A DNA stretch of 64,000 nt from ZC4RG35 sp040878345 (GTDB taxonomy: Bacteria; Actinomycetota; Acidimicrobiia; Spongiisociales; ZC4RG35): the NCBI GenBank assembly GCA_040878345.1, contig JBBDML010000005.1, forward strand, positions 62,001 to 126,000, given 5' to 3'. This document shows positions 58,544 through 64,000 of the stretch, piece by piece. A program made the translations under genes and the position numbers. The notes below the pieces were generated by a model. The model saw only the letters and a program-made list of their open reading frames with translations. It ran no database searches and was not told where the DNA came from. The number at the start of each line of letters is the position of its first letter. Position 1 is the first letter of the stretch.

Positions 58544-59874
58544 GCGGGCCCTCCGACATCGCCGAGCGAGTCCTCGCCCATGTCGACTCGGGCGCCGAGG
58601 CCGAAGTCACCATCACACAGGGCCACGAGGCCTTGACCCGTTTCGCCAACTCCTACATACATCAGAACGTGGCCGAGGACGGCGCCTTGGTCAACCTCAA
58701 AGTCGTCATGGATGGTCGGGTGGCTTCCTCGACCACCGATCGGATGGGTGCGGACAGCCTGGAGCGTCTGGCGGCCCAGACCATGGAGGCGGCGCGTCTC
58801 CAACCGGTGGACCCTGATTGGCCCGGTTTGACCCCGCCCCAGGAGGTTCCGTCCCTCGAGCATTGGGATCAGGGGACGGCGGAGGCATCGCCGGCCGACC
58901 GGGCCCGAGTGGTCAAGCAATTCGTCGATGCAGGTAAAGGACTCGAGGCCGCCGGTTATTGCCAGACCACCGCGACCAATGTGGTCTTCGCCAACAGCGC
59001 CGGCCATCTCACCGAGGATCGGTTCACCAACGCAACTCTCGACGGCATCCATCGCGACGGGGCCGCCGCCGGGTCCGGTCATGCGGCTTCGGTTCGGTTG
59101 GCCGATCTGGACGGAGAGTCCGTTGGAGGTCTGGCATTCCGGCGGGCTAAGGCGTCCCTTGGCGCGGTGGATGTCAAAGCAGGTGACTACGAGGTGGTCT
59201 TGGCGCAGGAGTGCCTGGCCACCATTGTCATGTTCATGGCCTTCTATGGGTTCAATGCCAAGAGTCATCACGAAGGGCAGTCCTTCGTCAAGCTCGGTGA
59301 GGAACAGTTCGATCCTGGGTTCCGCCTCATCGACGACGCCACAGCCAAACAGGGGCTACACGTCGGATTCGACTCGGAGGGATCGAGAAAGGGCCCGTTG
59401 GTCCTGATCGACGGTGGCGTCTCCAGAGCCTTGGCCCACGACCGCCGCACCGCGAGGAAGGCAGGGACCGAGACCAGCGGCCATGCGCTCGACTTTTTCG
59501 GCGGCTACTTCGGACCGATACCGACCGATCTGGTGGTCACCCCCGGACCATTGTCGGAGGACGAGCTGGTGTCGAGCGTTGATCAGGGCCTGTATGTCTC
59601 CACCTTCAACTACTGCCGGGTGCTCGACCCCAAGACGCTGGTGGTGACCGGGCTCACCAGGAACGGGACCTTTCTCATCGAGAACGGTCGGATTGCGACA
59701 CCCGTGACCAACCTGAGGTTCACCCAGTCATTCGTGGAAGCCCTCGGCCCTGGGCAGCTCAAGGGTGTGGGGAGCGACGAACGTCACGCCGACTCTGAGT
59801 TTGGAGCCGGGTTCGTGCGCTGCCCCAGCCTCCATCTCGGCTCATGGCACTTCACCGGGGGCGCCTCGGGCTGA
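58540..59874 (+). CDS. TldE/PmbA-like subunit
   Basis: A 444-residue partner of TldD, sharing its fold but lacking the zinc motif, as expected for TldE. Diagnostic parts are EAEVTITQGHEALTRFANSYIHQNVAEDG at the N-terminus, the central GSGHAASVRLADLDGESVGGLAFRRAKAS, and the end TGLTRNGTFLIENGRIATPVTNLRFTQSFVEAL. The ATG overlaps tldD's stop codon, so equal amounts of both subunits are likely. The 92-base gap after it holds inverted repeats. Confidence 0.92.
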   Translation: MSGPSDIAERVLAHVDSGAEAEVTITQGHEALTRFANSYIHQNVAEDGALVNLKVVMDGRVASSTTDRMGADSLERLAAQTMEAARLQPVDPDWPGLTPPQEVPSLEHWDQGTAEASPADRARVVKQFVDAGKGLEAAGYCQTTATNVVFANSAGHLTEDRFTNATLDGIHRDGAAAGSGHAASVRLADLDGESVGGLAFRRAKASLGAVDVKAGDYEVVLAQECLATIVMFMAFYGFNAKSHHEGQSFVKLGEEQFDPGFRLIDDATAKQGLHVGFDSEGSRKGPLVLIDGGVSRALAHDRRTARKAGTETSGHALDFFGGYFGPIPTDLVVTPGPLSEDELVSSVDQGLYVSTFNYCRVLDPKTLVVTGLTRNGTFLIENGRIATPVTNLRFTQSFVEALGPGQLKGVGSDERHADSEFGAGFVRCPSLHLGSWHFTGGASG

Positions 59875-59937
59875 ATCCCCACGAGGGCGAGGCGCGGCTG
59901 TCACAGGGGAGGAGGTGCGCCCCGCCATATCGTGGGC

Positions 59938-59953
59938 CCTGGCGTACGCCAGG
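59938..59953. repeat. 16-base perfect palindrome in the tldE / DUF2383 gap
   Basis: CCTGGCGTACGCCAGG reads the same on both strands. It could be a terminator stem (with no loop it is weak) or a protein-binding site. It lies between two convergent genes, which favours termination. Confidence 0.45.
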
Positions 59954-59955
59954 TT

Positions 59956-59979
59956 CTCCGTCCGCGTCAGCTGACGGAG
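59956..59979. terminator. Bidirectional hairpin between convergent genes
   Basis: CTCCGTC (59956-59962) pairs with GACGGAG (59973-59979) around a 10-base loop that contains the stop codon of the DUF2383 gene. It may end both transcripts. There is no T-run. Confidence 0.4.
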
Positions 59980-60419
59980 TCTCGTAGGCTTCGAACCTGG
60001 TCGTGCGCTTGCTGGACCTGGGATGCCTGTGATTCGATTATCGGTCGCAACTCGCCCAGATCGCTGCGGTCGAGAACCCGTTGGTACTCGCCAACGGTGT
60101 GATCCTCGGCATTCTCCGCGGCAGCCAGGACGATGTGGGGGTCGTCACCGGTCAGGGCGTCACCGAGGGCCATCCAACCGCGACTCAGGGTCCCGGCGAC
60201 CGTCCCCCCGTTATCGATGGTGATCCCCTTGTCGGCGGCGACGTTGCGCAGCTCGGTGGAGAACATCTGACGTTGTGACGACAGGTCGATCATGACGTCG
60301 GCGAGATCTGGATGGCCGTCGTCGGCCAGCCTCTCTGAGGCCATTTCGAAGCCCTTGCGGTCGTCCTCGAGGGTCTCGACCAGGTCTTCTATCACGGCAA
60401 TGAGCTCGTTACGCTCCAT
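59967..60419 (-). CDS. DUF2383 / PA2169-family four-helix protein
   Basis: A 150-residue helical protein: MERNELIAVIEDLVETLEDDRKGFEMASERLADDGHPDLADVMIDLSSQRQMFSTEL, then GTVAGTLSRGWMALGDALTGDDPHIVLAAAENAEDHTVGEYQRVLD. This matches the DUF2383 group, ferritin-like four-helix bundles that are often stress-linked; no enzymatic role is established. ATG 60419 has AAGGAGG at ideal spacing; longer in-frame upstream sequence would overlap the next gene. It probably acts in the cytoplasm. Confidence 0.82.
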   Translation of the reverse strand: MERNELIAVIEDLVETLEDDRKGFEMASERLADDGHPDLADVMIDLSSQRQMFSTELRNVAADKGITIDNGGTVAGTLSRGWMALGDALTGDDPHIVLAAAENAEDHTVGEYQRVLDRSDLGELRPIIESQASQVQQAHDQVRSLRDSVS

Positions 60420-60465
60420 ATGAACCTCCTTGGCTCGAGGGCGACCTACCCCGGATCGAACCAGT

Positions 60466-62625
60466 TCAAACCCCTTCCGCACCACCTTCGACCGGCTCGG
60501 ATCGAGGTGGGCTCGAGCCAATGAGTTGGTGACGGGTCTCACGAAATGCCGTGGTCAGCTCGTATCCCGAATGGCCCGTGCCGTCCTGTGCCTCGATGTC
60601 GTCACCGTCGAGGCCCACCGGGGCGCCGCCCAGGGGGTCGGTTGCCCGCCACAGGTTTCGCCACCGGCCGTCGAGCTTGAGATCTACCTCCTCGACAAGA
60701 TCCCGGACCCCGACATCGGGGAACATCGGGGAATAGAGCAGCCCGAGCGGGCTCCCGTATGTGAGCAGGGAGATCCCCTCGACGTCTTCCAACCGGCTGA
60801 TGGCGAGGACCGCGATCACCGATCCCTGAGAGTGGGCTTCGATGATGTCGGGCCGGTGGGTCGAGACCTGGCCTCTCAGGGACTCGACGACCAGGGGCCC
60901 ATAGGCGGGTGGGGCAAGGGGTTGGAACCAGCGGGGCCACAGCGAAGCCACGTCCCATAGGATCCCGACCTGTCGATTCGAGGTACCTCGCCGGATGCTG
61001 CCGAGGAGGCTGCGGAGGATGAAGAGGGCGGGCAGCACGATGATCAAGCCCTTGGACAGGTCGACCAGGTCATTGAAGTCGACGGCGTACCCGGCGATGT
61101 TGCCTGAGGGGAGTCGGCCGATGGCGAAGAGCCAGATCCCAACCGTCCCCACCAGGGCCACGGCCGTCGCCACCATCCGTGATAAGGCCCACGATCTTGC
61201 AGCGACAAGGGCGATAGTAAGCGCCAACGCCACGATGGCGATGAGATAGACGGGCGACCCGGTTTGGGGTGGGCGGAGCGCATCGGGCGAGCACCTCCCG
61301 GAGCACCCGGCGGCGAAGGCGACCACCCCAGCCACCAGGCCATAGATCGCGGCCACCCTCAGGAGCAACGGCCCCCGGCCCGAGACCCGTCTGAGGAGGG
61401 CCATCACCCTGCCCTTCGGAGGGAGTGGCCCCCCACTGAAGCTGAGGCACAAGGCGGTGAGTGAGATGGCCAGCAACAAGAACAGCATCGCAACCGCGAC
61501 CCAACCCGCCCCATTGGCGGTCAACTGGTTGACCCCGGCGTATCTCTCTCCGATGAGACCGAGCCCGACCCCGAGCGAGGCCCCATAGAGGGTCCCGATC
61601 ACGATGGCGCCGAGGCTCACCAGCCCGGCGAGGATGGCACTGAGACCGGCCACTCCCAGGGTGAGGGCCACCACGAATGTCGTGACGTGGAGCCCGGGCC
61701 AGGGGCTGGGGGGCGTCGCCGAAGTCGCCAGTTGCCAGTAGGCGAGGGCGAACCCGATCAATGCCAGCATCGGCGCCCAGGCGGTTGCCCCTTGCACCAG
61801 AGTCGATCTGGGACGGCTCGTGGTGAGGATGGTGACGGCGATCACCCAGGCGGCGATCCCGATTGCCAACCATCTCAGCCAGCTCAGCTCCACGCCCACC
61901 GCTACGTAGGCGGTCACCACACCCACCCCCGCCGCCAGGTGGAGCCTCCGGATGCGGTGAGCGATGGCATGCTCGGCCCACAGGTCGGGGGAAGTCATCG
62001 GGCTATCCGCCGGATCGTCCCATTGATCCTGAGTGTCGGCCAGATCGGCGCGGTCCCAGTAGAGCGGCGGGAGCAGGTAGCGCCTCTTGGGCCACAGGGT
62101 GAGTCTGGCCCTCTGAGCCCACCCGAACCCATGGAAATGAGACTGGGTGGAGAGCCACATCACGATTCCGCCGACGAAGGTTGCCGGGTAGGCGAGAGCG
62201 ACGACGAGGACCATCGGCCCTCGCCAGGTGGGAGGGGCGAGGGCCGGGACGATCTCGAGGAAGACATAGCCGAGTTGGGCGACGAATAGCGCGGTCATGG
62301 CCAGACCGGCCAGCCGGATGGTGGCGATCTGCCATCTACCACGGCGACTGGCCATCCAGCCGGCGACGTTGGCGAAGGCGAAGGGACCGAGGAGGATCCA
62401 GAAGGCGGTCAGCCAGTGGCCTGTGGTCAGGCTGCCCCAGTGGAAGGCCACGGCGTCGAAGAGGTGTGTCTCTCCGGTGGCGTCCTCGGTGACGTCGAGT
62501 GGCCTTCTCCGATAGACCCTGGTGTGCTTGGTCTCGGGGTCCGAGGTGACCGGGTCGGTGTACAGCATGTCCCTTGGCGGAGTTCCCGACACTCCATGAA
62601 CCCTGAGCTCGGTGTGGCGTCTCAT
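60466..62625 (-). CDS. Polytopic membrane protein with split alpha/beta-hydrolase domain
   Basis: A 719-residue protein (ATG 62625; TTG 62649 is in frame). Residue 9-11 is VHG in LRVHGVSGTPP, the oxyanion strand-loop of an alpha/beta hydrolase. About ten membrane helices follow between roughly residue 65 and 570. The C-terminal part has a nucleophile elbow AHSQGS (S599), then ATDPLGG (D663) and GTGHSGYE (H685), a full Ser-Asp-His order. It is therefore a likely membrane-embedded serine hydrolase or lipase-like enzyme with a membrane domain inserted into the fold. Substrate unknown; no homologue with known function is recalled. Confidence 0.75.
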   Translation of the reverse strand: MRRHTELRVHGVSGTPPRDMLYTDPVTSDPETKHTRVYRRRPLDVTEDATGETHLFDAVAFHWGSLTTGHWLTAFWILLGPFAFANVAGWMASRRGRWQIATIRLAGLAMTALFVAQLGYVFLEIVPALAPPTWRGPMVLVVALAYPATFVGGIVMWLSTQSHFHGFGWAQRARLTLWPKRRYLLPPLYWDRADLADTQDQWDDPADSPMTSPDLWAEHAIAHRIRRLHLAAGVGVVTAYVAVGVELSWLRWLAIGIAAWVIAVTILTTSRPRSTLVQGATAWAPMLALIGFALAYWQLATSATPPSPWPGLHVTTFVVALTLGVAGLSAILAGLVSLGAIVIGTLYGASLGVGLGLIGERYAGVNQLTANGAGWVAVAMLFLLLAISLTALCLSFSGGPLPPKGRVMALLRRVSGRGPLLLRVAAIYGLVAGVVAFAAGCSGRCSPDALRPPQTGSPVYLIAIVALALTIALVAARSWALSRMVATAVALVGTVGIWLFAIGRLPSGNIAGYAVDFNDLVDLSKGLIIVLPALFILRSLLGSIRRGTSNRQVGILWDVASLWPRWFQPLAPPAYGPLVVESLRGQVSTHRPDIIEAHSQGSVIAVLAISRLEDVEGISLLTYGSPLGLLYSPMFPDVGVRDLVEEVDLKLDGRWRNLWRATDPLGGAPVGLDGDDIEAQDGTGHSGYELTTAFRETRHQLIGSSPPRSEPVEGGAEGV

Positions 62626-62696
62626 CCGATTCTTCCGATGATGAGTCAACCACTATGTGGCATGGAGCGACGGATCGGCCGGGCCGGATCAGCGCC

Positions 62697-62702
62697 TACG
62701 CT
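62697..62702 (+). promoter_or_regulatory. -10 hexamer for leaderless NYN-LOTUS gene
   Basis: TACGCT ends 6 bases before ATG 62709. It lies in the 83-base gap divergent from the membrane hydrolase. Confidence 0.45.
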
Positions 62703-62708
62703 TGGATC

Positions 62709-63719
62709 ATGGAAGAAGAGCGCATCGCCCTGTTCGTCGACTTCGAGAACCTGGCCATCGGGGCCAGGGAGTCCTCGGGCGGCGCCGAGTTCGACTTCGA
62801 GCCGATCGCCAACGCCCTGGCCGAGCGGGGTCGGGTGGTATCGAGGCGGGCCTACGCCGACTGGTCGATGTTCTCGGAGGCTCGCGATGCCCTCACCCGG
62901 AGCCATATCGAGCTGATCGAGATTCCCCAGAGGAGGGGAGTCGTCAGGAAGAACGCCGCCGACATCAAGATGGCGGTCGACGCCGTGGAGCTCGCCTTCG
63001 AGCGGGAATACGTCACCACCTTTGTCATCTGCACCGGTGACTCCGACTTCACCCCCTTGGTCCACAAGCTCCGGGAGCTCAACAAGAAGGTGATCGGGGT
63101 CGGGATCAGGGGATCGACCTCGAGCCTGCTCCCGCCCGCCTGTGACGAGTTCTTGTTCTACGACAACCTCGAAGGGGTAGACCTCCGGCCCCAACAACCG
63201 CCCGCCGAGGTCAGCGACGAGGAGGGGGTGCCAGCCACCGCGGATCTCGAGATGGTGATCACCACCACCCTTGGCGGTCTCCTCCGATCGGGTCAAGGAG
63301 AGGTCCTGGCCTCATCGCTCAAGCGAGCCCTGCTTCGAAAGGACCCGACTTTCTCGGAGACCGACTTCGGGTTCAGGGCATTCGGCGAGTTGCTCCGCCA
63401 CCTCGAGGACGACGGTGTCATCGAGCTCTCTGAGGGCCCGGGTCGCGGTGACCCTCTGGTCCAATTCACCACCTCTAGCGGAGGTGAGCGGGACGCCTTC
63501 GCCGTCCTCCAGGAAGTGGTTGCGGACCTGGCAGCCCGGAACGGCCCGGTGGCTCTGTCCGGACTCAAGAACCAGTTGAGGAAGAAGCTTCCGGGGTTCA
63601 GCGAGAAGAAGTTCGGATATGGCGGCTTTCTCCAGTTCTGCAAGGCAGCGGCCACCAAGGGTCTCATCGAGCTGACATGGGATGAGGGGGTCGGCGACTA
63701 CACGGTGACGGCTCGTTGA
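62709..63719 (+). CDS. NYN-domain nuclease-like protein with two LOTUS (OST-HTH) domains
   Basis: A 336-residue protein. The NYN/PIN-like domain (about 1-155) has the acidic residues ALFVDFENLA, ADIKMAVDAVEL and CTGDSDFTPLVHKL. Two LOTUS modules follow: about 180-255 (VLASSLKRALLRKDPTFSETDFGFRAFGELLRHLEDDGVIEL) and about 265-336 (LSGLKNQLRKKLPGFSEKKFGYGGFLQFCKAAATKGLIEL). Such proteins bind RNA through LOTUS and cleave it through NYN. ATG 62709 is supported by a TACGCT hexamer; the in-frame GTG upstream is less likely. Confidence 0.88.
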   Translation: MEEERIALFVDFENLAIGARESSGGAEFDFEPIANALAERGRVVSRRAYADWSMFSEARDALTRSHIELIEIPQRRGVVRKNAADIKMAVDAVELAFEREYVTTFVICTGDSDFTPLVHKLRELNKKVIGVGIRGSTSSLLPPACDEFLFYDNLEGVDLRPQQPPAEVSDEEGVPATADLEMVITTTLGGLLRSGQGEVLASSLKRALLRKDPTFSETDFGFRAFGELLRHLEDDGVIELSEGPGRGDPLVQFTTSSGGERDAFAVLQEVVADLAARNGPVALSGLKNQLRKKLPGFSEKKFGYGGFLQFCKAAATKGLIELTWDEGVGDYTVTAR

Positions 63720-64000
63720 CCACCCGGGTCGTGGTGGTCGGGGCCGGGATCATCGGCGCCTCGATCGCGTTTCAACTGGCCCGCCACGGTGTCGAGGTGG
63801 TCGCCCTCGACAAGGGCATGGGCCCCGCAGAGGGGTCTACCGGGTCGTCGTCGAGCATATGCCGTTGTCGTTACACCTACCCGGAGGTGGTCCGACTCGC
63901 CTTTCACGGACAGAGCGCCTACGGCAGCTGGGCCGAATTCACCGGACTTCCCCAGACCAGGTCCTCGCTGCACAGGATCGGTGTCATTTGGATGATGGGT
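63716..64000 (+). CDS. FAD-dependent oxidoreductase, N-terminal part (cut by window edge)
   Basis: 95 codons of a DAO-family enzyme, starting at TTG 63716, whose codon overlaps the preceding stop (TTGA). The dinucleotide-binding motif VVVVGAGIIGASIAFQLARHGVEVVALDKG is at residues 5-34, followed by GSTGSSSSICRCRYTYPEVVRLA, typical of sarcosine or D-amino-acid oxidase-like flavoproteins. The substrate is not decidable from this part. It may be co-transcribed with the NYN-LOTUS gene. Confidence 0.88.
   Translation, partial: MTTRVVVVGAGIIGASIAFQLARHGVEVVALDKGMGPAEGSTGSSSSICRCRYTYPEVVRLAFHGQSAYGSWAEFTGLPQTRSSLHRIGVIWMMG

Overview
The window is high-GC DNA whose gene order and content point to a deep-branching actinobacterium, most likely class Acidimicrobiia or a close relative. 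The evidence is the topA-tmk-holB run, a SigR/RsrA-type sigma and anti-sigma pair, the metalloprotease-tilS-hpt-ftsH-fol-panC-lysS-clpC order, the radA-disA-carD-ispF-cysS-rlmB block, a DUF3263 + LytR_C pair, Thr-rich linkers on secreted proteins, and many GTG starts. A run of ten N at 42490-42499 shows this is a scaffold, probably from a draft or metagenome assembly. Coding density is very high, and no gene-free stretch reaches 300 bases.

Layout. 1-5000: topA (cut by the window edge), tmk, holB, tRNA-Thr(CGT), a cupredoxin-multicopper oxidase, and the sigma/anti-sigma pair. 5000-18700: a small membrane protein, metalloprotease, tilS, hpt, ftsH, an inward-facing regulatory locus (24-codon ORF, ribbon-helix-helix protein, DUF4097 protein), folE, a cysteine-less phosphatase-like protein, folB, folK, DUF2520 protein, panC, lysS, a small membrane protein and a polyprenyl synthase. 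18700-24300: clpC, two secreted proteins bordered by hairpins, and the binding protein of a BMP-type nucleoside transporter. 24300-28400: the ATPase and two permeases of that transporter. 28400-38100: zinc-ribbon membrane protein, radA, disA, carD, ispF, cysS, rlmB overlapping tRNA-Thr(TGT), DUF3263, LytR_C and an AI-2E-family protein.

38100-43800 holds a complete branched-chain amino-acid-type ABC operon (binding protein, livH, livM, livG, livF) on the minus strand. 43900-51800 holds a membrane-anchored protein of unknown role, an MBL hydrolase, AlaX, a CvpA-CAP fusion, an EamA transporter, a WS/DGAT acyltransferase and Kup. 51800-54500 is a 2.6 kb segment (SnoaL-like, NfuA-like and ATP-grasp genes) bounded by an intact tRNA-Arg(CCT) gene and a 46-base copy of its 3' half. 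54600-64000 holds a DUF222-HNH gene under an apparent LexA box, an MFS transporter, tldD and tldE, a DUF2383 protein, a large membrane hydrolase, a NYN-LOTUS protein and the start of an FAD oxidoreductase.

Most of the window is housekeeping: replication, tRNA maturation and charging, folate, pantothenate and isoprenoid synthesis, proteolysis, c-di-AMP signalling and uptake. The least ordinary parts are the tRNA-Arg-bounded segment, the ribbon-helix-helix/DUF4097 locus with its leader ORF and operator, the hydrolase whose catalytic halves are separated by a membrane domain, and a repeated promoter pattern in which a TANNNT hexamer sits 6-9 bases before the start codon, suggesting widespread leaderless transcription.
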